DNA of 64,000 nucleotides from Caldilineaceae bacterium (GTDB taxonomy: Bacteria; Chloroflexota; Anaerolineae; Caldilineales; Caldilineaceae), in assembly GCA_022827195.1 (NCBI GenBank), contig JAJDTL010000049.1:1-64000 (forward strand), in the 5' to 3' direction. Position 1 is the first letter of the stretch. Each line of letters opens with the position of its first letter. Positions 38,850 to 45,998 of the stretch are shown here, in pieces. The position numbers and the translations under genes were made by a program. The notes under the pieces are model-generated. The model was not told the DNA's origin and did not search any database. It was given only the letters and a program-made list of their open reading frames with translations.

Positions 38850-40481
38850 ATGTCCGGAAAAGGAATGCAGAGGGAGCGGCTTGGTTCGCGCCCTGAAGAG
38901 GAAGTGGATACGGCGATCGACCGGCGTTTGCAAGCGTTGCTCCTGCAGACGCGGGCGAGCCATGGAATCTTTGCAGCTCCTGCGCGGAAGGGGGGGAGCG
39001 GGGCTACTGTCGTCGTCGGCGTCAGCGGCGGCGCAGACAGCGTTACCCTTCTTCATCTGCTCGCGGGTCTGCGCGAGGCCTGGTCGATCGACCTGGTAGC
39101 GGCGCATCTTGATCACGGTTTGCGGGTGGAATCCGGGGACGATGCCGCCTTTGTCGCAGAGATCTCGCAGGATTGGGAGGTGCCGCTGGAGTCGGCGGCT
39201 TTACCGCGGGGGGCGCTGGCCGGCGGCGGAAACCTGGAGGCGGCTGCCAGGCGGGCGCGATACCGCTTCCTGGCCGAGATCGCGGCCGGGCGCCGGGCGG
39301 ACGGAAAAACTGTGGAGGTCGCGGTGGCCCACACCGCCAATGATCAAGCCGAGACGGTGCTGATGAATCTGATTCGCGGCAGCGGGTTGGACGGATTGGC
39401 AGGCATGCGGGCGGCGCGCCCCCTGTTCGTGGATGACAGGCCTGTGCCGGGCGTGCAGCTCGTGCGTCCCCTGCTCGGCGCCACGCGCGATGAAATCCTA
39501 CAGTACCTGGCGCGGCACCGGCTGCCATGGCGCGAAGATCCAAGCAACCGGGACCGGTCGCTCGTGCGCAACCGTCTGCGTCACGAGATCCTGCCGCAAT
39601 TGGAGGCGATCAACCCGCGGGTCGTTGCGTCCCTGTGCCGAACGGCAACGCTGCTCGCGGCGGAGGCCGAGCGGTCCGACCGGCATACGCGCGCGGCGAT
39701 GACGGTTTCCCGCCGCGACGGGGGAAGCGCATTGGAGCGGGAGTTGCGGGGGTTTGACGGGGGCAGCCGCACGGCCGGTCATTGCGCCGGTTCCGACCGG
39801 CAGGTATTCGATCTGGCGGCATTTCGCGGTCTGACCGTGGCGGAGCAGCGGTCGGCCCTGCGCGCAGGCGGACTCTGCCTGGGACTTGTATCTGCCGGCA
39901 TCAACTTCGACGCAGTAGAGCGTCTGCGCCGGACTCTATTGGAGGAGTCGAGCGTGGGGGGACCGTTCACATGGGTTGCTGACGTCATGCTGACGCGCGC
40001 GGCCGGCTGCTTCAGCCTGCACCGCGCCGTCGCGGCACCCTTTGCAGTCGACCATCCCTATCTCGATAGCGAATGGCGCTCCCGCCACGGGGGCAGAAGG
40101 CTGCATATTCCGGGTGAGATCGCGGTGCCCGGTTGGACGCTGCACTGCGAGCTGCTTAAGAGGGGGGCCCTGCGGCAAGGCTGGTCTGCGCGGCTTTCGC
40201 AGTGGGAGGCCTACATGGGAGCGGAGCGTGTGGGGCAACTTGCGCTTGCCGCGCCGCAGCCGGGCCAGCGTTTTGCGCAGCTGGGGCTGGGTGGGCACGG
40301 CAAGCGCCTGTCCGACTATCTGACCGATCGTAAGGTCCCGCGCTGGCTTCGTTCGGGCTGGCCCATTCTCGTGGATGGAACGGAGGTCGTCTGGGTGGGC
40401 GGGCATCAGATAGCCGACCGGGTGCGGATCGATGAGAACAGCCGGGAGGTTATCCACCTCTACTGGCGGGAGTCCTCCTGA
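38850..40481 (+). CDS. tilS: tRNA(Ile)-lysidine synthase
   Basis: 543 residues from ATG 38850; ATG 38865, eight bases after a GGAA, is an equal alternative. A longer frame to 38544 is discounted because it starts in the divergent promoter region. The P-loop VVGVSGGADSVTLLHLLAG, AHLDHGLRVESGDDAAFV, and AHTANDQAETVLMNLIRGSG define the N-type ATP-pyrophosphatase core. REDPSNRD and RNRLRHEILPQL follow. The C-terminal domain (GQRFAQLGLGGHGKRLSDYL) binds the tRNA acceptor. It makes lysidine at position 34 of the CAU-anticodon tRNA(Ile), so that it reads AUA. A glycine-rich stretch around residues 285-310 is an insert. Confidence 0.92.
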   Translation: MSGKGMQRERLGSRPEEEVDTAIDRRLQALLLQTRASHGIFAAPARKGGSGATVVVGVSGGADSVTLLHLLAGLREAWSIDLVAAHLDHGLRVESGDDAAFVAEISQDWEVPLESAALPRGALAGGGNLEAAARRARYRFLAEIAAGRRADGKTVEVAVAHTANDQAETVLMNLIRGSGLDGLAGMRAARPLFVDDRPVPGVQLVRPLLGATRDEILQYLARHRLPWREDPSNRDRSLVRNRLRHEILPQLEAINPRVVASLCRTATLLAAEAERSDRHTRAAMTVSRRDGGSALERELRGFDGGSRTAGHCAGSDRQVFDLAAFRGLTVAEQRSALRAGGLCLGLVSAGINFDAVERLRRTLLEESSVGGPFTWVADVMLTRAAGCFSLHRAVAAPFAVDHPYLDSEWRSRHGGRRLHIPGEIAVPGWTLHCELLKRGALRQGWSARLSQWEAYMGAERVGQLALAAPQPGQRFAQLGLGGHGKRLSDYLTDRKVPRWLRSGWPILVDGTEVVWVGGHQIADRVRIDENSREVIHLYWRESS

Positions 40482-40738
40482 TGAGTGTGCGGCCCATTGT
40501 CCTCTGGGCGAGCCGGCAGCCCGGGACGACATTGCGATTTGCCGGTCGAGATGCGGCGGCGGCCACCGGCTCGCTTACGGGCCCGGAGGGAACAATCGCG
40601 TTTCGCTTTGAACGCGAGGCGCGGCGGCTGATTCTGCCTGACCGGACGATTTACCTGGATGACTATGGCTGGGAAGTAGACGAGCACGGCAGGATCGTTT
40701 TTCGGTCCCTGCGAGGCGGCGGGGACGATGGGCGCTGA
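40481..40738 (+). CDS. Unknown small protein coupled to tilS
   Basis: 85 residues whose ATG shares its first base with the tilS stop (TGATG), a mark of coupled translation. It overlaps the next gene by 11 bp. The sequence is mostly beta-strand-like with many Arg (TIAFRFEREARRLILPDRTI, DDYGWEVDEHGRIVFRS). No cysteine, no membrane segment and no recognised family. The tight coupling supports a real gene. No function can be assigned. Confidence 0.6.
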   Translation: MSVRPIVLWASRQPGTTLRFAGRDAAAATGSLTGPEGTIAFRFEREARRLILPDRTIYLDDYGWEVDEHGRIVFRSLRGGGDDGR

Positions 40739-41456
40739 ACAGACACGAAGCGGGTGGAATTCGTCGGGACCTGCGAGACGAGATGCGCCCGGTTCCCTCG
40801 ACCGGTTCTGGGAATGTATGCGGGCGAAGCTGGCAGGGCCGCTCCCGGGCCGCCCTGCGCAGGCTTTGATGGCGCCGCTTCCCCGGCCCGGCTGGCATCC
40901 TGACGATAGGCCGGCGCAGCCGGCTCGCGAGAGCGGCGTTCTGGTCCTCCTGTATCCACATCGCGGCGGTCTGCAACTTCCACTTATCGTTCGTCCGAGA
41001 TATGACGGCGCGCACAGCGGTCAAGTTGCGTTTGCGGGAGGCGGCAGGGAGGATGGGGACGCGAATCTGACAGAGACGGCGCTGCGGGAAGCGAAGGAGG
41101 AGCTGGGCATTGTACCGGGCGACGTCAAGGTGATGGGCCGGCTGACAGAGCTCTATATCCGGCCCAGCAACTACGAGGTCACGCCCACTGTCGGGCGGCT
41201 TGCCGGCCGGCCCCTGTTTCGCCCAAACAGGCAGGAGGTAGCCGAACTGATGGAAGTCTCGATCGAGGATTTCCTGAATCCGTCCAATTCTCGGCGCGAG
41301 CGTTGGCAGCTGGAGGACCGCACGGCGTTGGTGCCCTTCTACGCGATTCGGGGACAGACAATCTGGGGTGCGACGGCCATGATCCTGAGCGAGCTGCTGG
41401 CGGTAGTGAGGATGTGCTTGGGGGAGGGAGCAGGATTTGGGGCGCGTCGAGAGTGA
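40728..41456 (+). CDS. NUDIX hydrolase, CoA pyrophosphatase-like
   Basis: 242 residues. The NUDIX box runs from GGGREDGDANLTETALRE to AKEELG near residues 104-126. The preceding PRYDGAHSGQVAFAGG matches the extra signature of CoA-pyrophosphatases (NudL/PCD1, usually SHxGQ(I/V)xFPGG). The first ~60 residues are a lead-in with weak similarity. It should hydrolyse CoA or related diphosphates to phosphopantetheine and adenosine diphosphate-type products with Mg2+. Substrate inferred from family only. It is part of the tilS-unknown-NUDIX-hpt string. Confidence 0.82.
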   Translation: MGAEQTRSGWNSSGPARRDAPGSLDRFWECMRAKLAGPLPGRPAQALMAPLPRPGWHPDDRPAQPARESGVLVLLYPHRGGLQLPLIVRPRYDGAHSGQVAFAGGGREDGDANLTETALREAKEELGIVPGDVKVMGRLTELYIRPSNYEVTPTVGRLAGRPLFRPNRQEVAELMEVSIEDFLNPSNSRRERWQLEDRTALVPFYAIRGQTIWGATAMILSELLAVVRMCLGEGAGFGARRE

Positions 41457-41566
41457 ATGATAGGATTCGAACCCATCCGCACCACAGCCGAAGCTCCGCC
41501 AGTCCTGGGATTGGATGAGAGCCGTCTATTGCCCCAAGCCGAACGCGATTCCAGGAGAAGCTGCAA

Positions 41567-42187
41567 ATGGTAGAGCGTGCATCGGAAGTTGCCGTTGTGA
41601 CTGATGGCGAGCCGCCTCTTGCGGGGCGGGCCAATTGGAGCCGCGATGTAGAGCGCGTGCTGGTATCTGCGGAGGCGATACAGGAGCGTGTGCGGGCGTT
41701 GGGTCAACGCATCGACGAGCACTACGCGGACAAGGACCTATTGCTGATTGCGGTCCTCAAGGGCAGCGTTCTCTTTCTTGCCGATCTGATGCGGGCGATT
41801 TCGATCCCGCACGAGATTGACTTTCTGGCGACTAGCAGCTACGGCGCTTCCACGTCTAGCTCGGGCATTGTGCGGATCATGAAGGACCTGAATGAGCCGA
41901 TCGAAGGCCGTCATGTTCTTCTGGTCGAGGATATCATCGACAGCGGGCATACGCTGGCATATTTGACGCAGCTCTTCAGCGCCCGCAACCCGGCCAGCCT
42001 GGAGGTTGTGACTTTGCTGGACAAGCCTTCGCGCCGCGAGGTGGATATCGACGTACTGTGGACCGGTTTCTCGGTTCCAGACGAGTTTGTGATCGGGTAC
42101 GGCCTCGATTTCAACCAGAGGTACCGCAATCTGCCCTACATCGGCGTATTGAAGCCTGAAGTGTACCAGCCGGCCGATGGGGCATGA
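41567..42187 (+). CDS. hpt: Hypoxanthine(-guanine) phosphoribosyltransferase
   Basis: 206 residues with AGGAG before ATG 41567. LLIAVLKGSVLFLADLMRAI is the type I PRTase start. HVLLVEDIIDSGHTLAYL is the PRPP loop, VTLLDKPSRREVD the metal/base region, and DEFVIGYGLDFNQRYRNLPY the C-terminal hood. It salvages hypoxanthine and guanine to IMP and GMP. The ~30-residue N-terminal lead is longer than usual. The neighbouring tilS-hpt pairing is common in bacteria, where ftsH often follows, but here a peptidase does. Confidence 0.93.
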   Translation: MVERASEVAVVTDGEPPLAGRANWSRDVERVLVSAEAIQERVRALGQRIDEHYADKDLLLIAVLKGSVLFLADLMRAISIPHEIDFLATSSYGASTSSSGIVRIMKDLNEPIEGRHVLLVEDIIDSGHTLAYLTQLFSARNPASLEVVTLLDKPSRREVDIDVLWTGFSVPDEFVIGYGLDFNQRYRNLPYIGVLKPEVYQPADGA

Positions 42188-43553
42188 GTGGATGAAGGCT
42201 CGACCGGGGCCGGTATGGCAGGCTTTTCGCCGCCTGGTGTTCATCTGTGCGCTCTCTTTAGCCTGCCTGGCCTATTCGCCCACTAAGCCACTTTACGCGC
42301 AATTGCCGGAGGACACATATACCGTCCAGCCGGGCGATACGCTGGGCTCGATTGCCGCGCAGTTCGACGTTACGGTCGGGGAACTGGCAGCCGCCAATGA
42401 TCTGGCCGACGTGGACGTCCTCAACGTGGGCCAGGTACTCAATCTCCCGCGGGAGAACGGGTCACGCGGCGCGCTTTTCGCTCGGCCCGGCGACACCGTC
42501 CAATCCATCGCCGCGCGTGAAGGGCTTTCGGCGGACCGACTTTCCATTCTCAATCGCATTGCGCCCGAGGCCCGTCTCTTTCCCGGCCAGCCGGTTCTGC
42601 TGGCGCGAGATTCGCCACGCCCTCCGATGGGGCTGCGTTTCGGCGCGGTGCGGATCGTGAGTGTTCCCTCGGCGGTAGGGCAGGGCGAGGCCGGATGGCT
42701 ACAGGTCGAGGCGAGCCGGCCGCTTGCGTTGAAGGCGGAGTGGAACGGTGTGCCTTTGGGAATCTGGCCGCTGGCTCTGCGGGTGGACGGAGGTGCAGGC
42801 GCTGCGGCGGGAGGCGAAATTACAATCTGGGGGGCCTATCTGCCCGTGCCGGCGACGATGGAGCCGCGTGATCATCAGCTGCGGCTGAGCTACGAAGCGC
42901 GCAGTGGCGTCACGGTCACGCGGTCCTTCGCGGTGGAGGTACGGGAACGCCACTTCCCGAGTCAGCAGATCACGCTGCCGGCGGAGCAGAGCGACCTGCT
43001 GGAGCAGGCCATTTTGCAGGCGGAACTGGACTATCTCGCGCCCATTTGGTCGCAGACGGCGACGCCGGTCCAGTGGAAGCAGACATTCAGGCTGCCGCTG
43101 TCATCGCCGTTCCCGACGACCAGTCCTTACGGGATCGAGCGGAGCTACAACGGGGGTGCGCTTCAGTCTTTCCATACGGGGCATGACTTCGCCGCGCCCG
43201 GAGGCAGTCCCGTTGTGGCGGCGGGGGACGGAATCGTCGTAGTGGCAGAGCAGTTGAGAGTGCGCGGCGTGAGCGTCGTCCTCGACCATGGCGCCGGACT
43301 GTTCACGGGCTACTGGCATCTGCGTGAATCGGTGGTGGAGCCGGGGGCGAAGGTTCAGGCGGGAGAGGCGATCGGTTTTGTGGGAACGACGGGGCGCAGC
43401 ACGGGGGAGCATCTGCACTGGGAACTGCGCATCTACGGCGCGGCGGTCGACCCGATGCCGTTCCTTGACAGTCCGCTGCTCTCGCTGCTAAGCGAAGTTG
43501 GAGCGGAACAGGGGAACGAACAGGGCGAAGTTGACCGCGACGAGGGGAATTGA
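42177..43553 (+). CDS. Secreted LysM / M23 metallopeptidase
   Basis: 458 residues; ATG 42177 overlaps the hpt stop by 11 bp and ATG 42192 is an alternative. A signal peptide (LVFICALSLACLAYSPTKPL, ending YAQ) is followed by LysM 1 (YTVQPGDTLGSIAAQFDV) and LysM 2 (ALFARPGDTVQSIAAREG), which bind peptidoglycan. A beta-rich middle domain precedes the M23 lysostaphin-like domain at residues ~320-440: FHTGHDFAAPGG gives the HxxxD zinc ligands, VLDHGAGLFTGYWHL and GEHLHWELRIYG the rest. It could cut peptide cross-links, or activate amidases as NlpD does; the zinc ligands are intact here, so catalysis is likely. Confidence 0.9.
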   Translation: MGHEWMKARPGPVWQAFRRLVFICALSLACLAYSPTKPLYAQLPEDTYTVQPGDTLGSIAAQFDVTVGELAAANDLADVDVLNVGQVLNLPRENGSRGALFARPGDTVQSIAAREGLSADRLSILNRIAPEARLFPGQPVLLARDSPRPPMGLRFGAVRIVSVPSAVGQGEAGWLQVEASRPLALKAEWNGVPLGIWPLALRVDGGAGAAAGGEITIWGAYLPVPATMEPRDHQLRLSYEARSGVTVTRSFAVEVRERHFPSQQITLPAEQSDLLEQAILQAELDYLAPIWSQTATPVQWKQTFRLPLSSPFPTTSPYGIERSYNGGALQSFHTGHDFAAPGGSPVVAAGDGIVVVAEQLRVRGVSVVLDHGAGLFTGYWHLRESVVEPGAKVQAGEAIGFVGTTGRSTGEHLHWELRIYGAAVDPMPFLDSPLLSLLSEVGAEQGNEQGEVDRDEGN

Positions 43554-43560
43554 CCGCGTC

Positions 43561-43601
43561 TACAGAAAAAGAAAGAGCGCCAACATAGGGGTCGGCGCTC
43601 T
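43561..43601 (-). terminator. Intrinsic terminator after rplY
   Basis: Inverted repeat AGAGCGCC / GGCGCTCT (43574-43581 and 43594-43601) with a 12-nt loop, followed on the minus strand by CTTTCTTTTTCTG. It lies 20 bp after the rplY stop and also just after the convergent peptidase gene. Confidence 0.75.
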
Positions 43602-43621
43602 GGGCAAGCCTCGCTGCAGGG

Positions 43622-44278
43622 CTACTCCTCTTCTTCTTCATCCTCGCGGCCCCGCCCGATAACCTCGGGCTCCGCGTCGGGGTCGACCATTTCGGCTTCG
43701 GCCTCTTCATCTTCTTCGCTGACAGCCGCGCGTGAAAGTATCAGGCTGCAGACCGGATCATCGGGGTCGGTAATGTAGGTGACCCCGGCGATGCTCGGGA
43801 GGTCTGCGACCGTTATCGGCGGACTTTCAGGGTCCTCAAGAGGGGAGACATCGACCTCGATATGGGCGGGAATGTCGGCGGGCAGCGCTTCGATCTCGAC
43901 GCTATCCATTGTCTGCACCATGACCAGGTCCGTTCCGACCACAGACTCGCCGACGGTAACCAGGGGGACGCTGACCTGCTGGGTCTCCGACATGTTGACG
44001 GCGTAGAAGTCAGCGTGTAACAGGTTGTGGCGGACCGGGTGCCGCTGGATTTCGCGCACGAGAATGTTGTACTCTTCGCCTTCGAGATCGACCTTGACAA
44101 GCTGGGAGACGCCGCCGTCGCGCAGTACGCGTTCGAACTCGGCGACCTCGACCTGCGCGTTCTGCGGTGTGCGGTCACCTCCGTAGATGACGACGGGAAT
44201 ATTCCCTTGCGGGCGCAGGCGCTTGACTTTGCGGCCGGTCAGGCTGCGGGCGTTTGCGGTCAGTGTTAGTGTAGCCAT
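43622..44278 (-). CDS. rplY: 50S ribosomal protein L25 / general stress protein CTC
   Basis: 218 residues, the long two-domain form. Residues 1-95 are the L25 5S-rRNA-binding domain (LTANARSLTGRKVKRLRPQG, VIYGGDRTPQNAQVE, RHNLLHADFYAVN). Residues ~100-190 are the TL5/CTC C-terminal domain (IEALPADIPAHIEVDVSPLE). The tail is strongly acidic (DEEAEAEMVDPDAEPE, ending in a run of Glu). AGGAG precedes ATG 44278. It is probably co-transcribed with the unknown gene 65 bp upstream. Confidence 0.93.
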   Translation of the reverse strand: MATLTLTANARSLTGRKVKRLRPQGNIPVVIYGGDRTPQNAQVEVAEFERVLRDGGVSQLVKVDLEGEEYNILVREIQRHPVRHNLLHADFYAVNMSETQQVSVPLVTVGESVVGTDLVMVQTMDSVEIEALPADIPAHIEVDVSPLEDPESPPITVADLPSIAGVTYITDPDDPVCSLILSRAAVSEEDEEAEAEMVDPDAEPEVIGRGREDEEEEE

Positions 44279-44343
44279 CTATCTCTGCTCTCCTTCAAAC
44301 TTTCAAGACGATTCCTGTTTGTCGGCGGCTTGCGGGGCTGCGT

Positions 44344-44814
44344 TCAACTGTGTCCGGTGCGGTTTCGGCGGAACAGCTTCCGCAGAAGCAGAAGGGCCGC
44401 GCCGAATCCCGCGCCCAACGCCAGCGCGGTGAGGGGCGACAGGACGGTCTTGACGTTTCCCTCGACCTGACCGGCAAACAGGAGTCCCGTTTTGATCTCT
44501 TCCGCCTTAATCTGGCCGGCCGCCAGCATGCCGATGCCACCGCTGTGGATCGTGGCCTCCTGGCTGGCGGCGCAGCCGATGCCTGCTTCGCGCATTTCCA
44601 GCGACTTTGTCCGAACAAATCCGGCCGCGGAGTCGGTCATGTTGAGGGCTTGTGCGTGGACCGACCGGGTGGCGGAGTTTTCCATGGACACGCGGCCGCC
44701 GCGTACCGAGCCGATATTGGACTCCGTCACGTCTACGCGTTCACCTTCCAGGTCGGCGCTCAAATCGGCTGCGGCATCTTCCAACGGGTTGGCGTCGGGT
44801 CTCTCTTCAGACAT
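44344..44814 (-). CDS. Unknown membrane-anchored repetitive beta protein upstream of rplY
   Basis: 156 residues from MSEERPDANPLEDAAA; the 14-codon-longer reading covers the promoter region. After an acidic lead, residues 35-115 repeat a six- to twelve-residue pattern alternating small and hydrophobic residues (SNIGSVRGGRVSMENSATRS, VHAQALNMTDSAAGFVRTKS, EATIHSGGIGMLAAGQIKAE), as in stacked beta-helix shells such as bactofilins. The C-terminus has one membrane helix (PLTALALGAGFGAALLLL) and a basic end RKLFRRNR. This suggests a peripheral beta-solenoid tethered to the membrane. A perfect-consensus promoter drives it. Function unknown. Confidence 0.72.
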   Translation of the reverse strand: MSEERPDANPLEDAAADLSADLEGERVDVTESNIGSVRGGRVSMENSATRSVHAQALNMTDSAAGFVRTKSLEMREAGIGCAASQEATIHSGGIGMLAAGQIKAEEIKTGLLFAGQVEGNVKTVLSPLTALALGAGFGAALLLLRKLFRRNRTGHS

Positions 44815-44865
44815 GGCTATCTCCAATGCTGGCGAAATGCCAGGGGAATGGCGCACAGGGCCACC

Positions 44866-44894
44866 ATTATAGCGAGCGGTGTGTGGCCTGTCAA
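44866..44894 (-). promoter_or_regulatory. Perfect sigma-70 consensus promoter
   Basis: On the minus strand TTGACA (44889-44894), a 17-bp spacer and TATAAT (44866-44871). Both hexamers and the spacing are ideal. It should strongly transcribe the unknown beta protein and rplY, starting near 44859. The 165 bp further upstream to the SIMPL gene hold nothing else. Confidence 0.85.
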
Positions 44895-45059
44895 AAAATG
44901 TGGAGTGGATGGGCGAGGGGAAGAGTCAATGCGGGAGCCAGCGGAGGAGCGCACCCCTGGAGAGAGGTGCGCCGCGCCGGCGGTCCCGCATTGGGCTTAT
45001 CTGCGTACTGGGGCTGTGATCTGCGGCCTGTGATTTGCCGGAGGCTAGAGACGTCAAAG

Positions 45060-45833
45060 TCAGCGCAGCTCGTATGTGATCTGCAGCTGCATTGTCAACA
45101 TGAGCTCGCCGGGATTGATGGGGCCGATGCCGCTGGCGCTCTCGGCGATCGCCATCTGGGCGAAGTTGCCGCCGTAGAAGCCGCCGCCCTGGCCAATGAT
45201 CTCGCTGATTCCCGTGACGCTGCTGACTTCAACCCCGATAAGATCCGCCAGTTCATCCGCTTTTGACCGGGCGTCGGCCACTGCCTGGGCGCGCGCTTCG
45301 GACTCGACCGAAGTCGGGTCGGCCAGGCTGAAGTCGACGCCATATACGTTGTTGGCGCCCGCGTCAATGGCGGCATCCAATACTTCGCCGATACTGCTGA
45401 GGTCCCGTATCGTGATGTAGACCGTGTTGCTGACGCGGTAGCGGGTCTCGTCCTCGTTCAACAGCCCCTCAGGGCCGAAGCGTTCGGCATAGATGCTGAA
45501 GTGCCTGGTCTGAATGTCGGCCTCTTCGATCTCTTGGGCCAACAGCGCCTTGAGCACGCTGTCCATGACCTCCTGCGCGGCCGCGCTGGCCTCTTTGACC
45601 GTTGGACGCATCACCTCGACGCCGATGTTGGCGGTGGCGATGTCCGGATCGATGGAGACGGTTCCCTCACCGACGACGGTAACAGAGTGTGAGCCTGCAG
45701 GGGCGAGTCTCTGTTCGCTCGCCTGGGCGGCCGGCGCGGGTGTTGCGGTCATCACGATGGAGATTACAATCAGGGTCAAGGCCATCAGGGTGACCAGGCC
45801 AATGGCGGTTCCGGATGATTTCTGGCTCTTCAT
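45060..45833 (-). CDS. SIMPL-domain (DUF541) exported protein
   Basis: 257 residues from MKSQKSSGTAIG; AGGAG lies ten bases upstream of ATG 45833. A signal or anchor helix (GLVTLMALTLIVISIVMT) is followed by SVTVVGEGTVSIDPDIATAN, the SIMPL opening, VMDSVLKALLAQEIEEADIQ, VYGVDFSLADPT, and AVADARSKADELADLIGVEV. The family includes YggE/BP26 periplasmic proteins that form ring-like oligomers and affect oxidative-stress tolerance, but the mechanism is unclear. No lipobox is present. It stands alone, with about 165 bp to the divergent ligase-like gene. Confidence 0.88.
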   Translation of the reverse strand: MKSQKSSGTAIGLVTLMALTLIVISIVMTATPAPAAQASEQRLAPAGSHSVTVVGEGTVSIDPDIATANIGVEVMRPTVKEASAAAQEVMDSVLKALLAQEIEEADIQTRHFSIYAERFGPEGLLNEDETRYRVSNTVYITIRDLSSIGEVLDAAIDAGANNVYGVDFSLADPTSVESEARAQAVADARSKADELADLIGVEVSSVTGISEIIGQGGGFYGGNFAQMAIAESASGIGPINPGELMLTMQLQITYELR

Positions 45834-45998
45834 CTGCCTGCTCCTCAAGTCCTGGCGATCTTCTCTGGTTGCTCGACGAACTCCCGGCATATAACTTTTG
45901 ACGACCAAACGCGCCGAAAAGTTGCCTTGCCGGGCAGATTGGCTCGGTGCGCCATCTGTTCTTTCGATGGGGCCGCGTGTGATACGATCGTTTCCATT

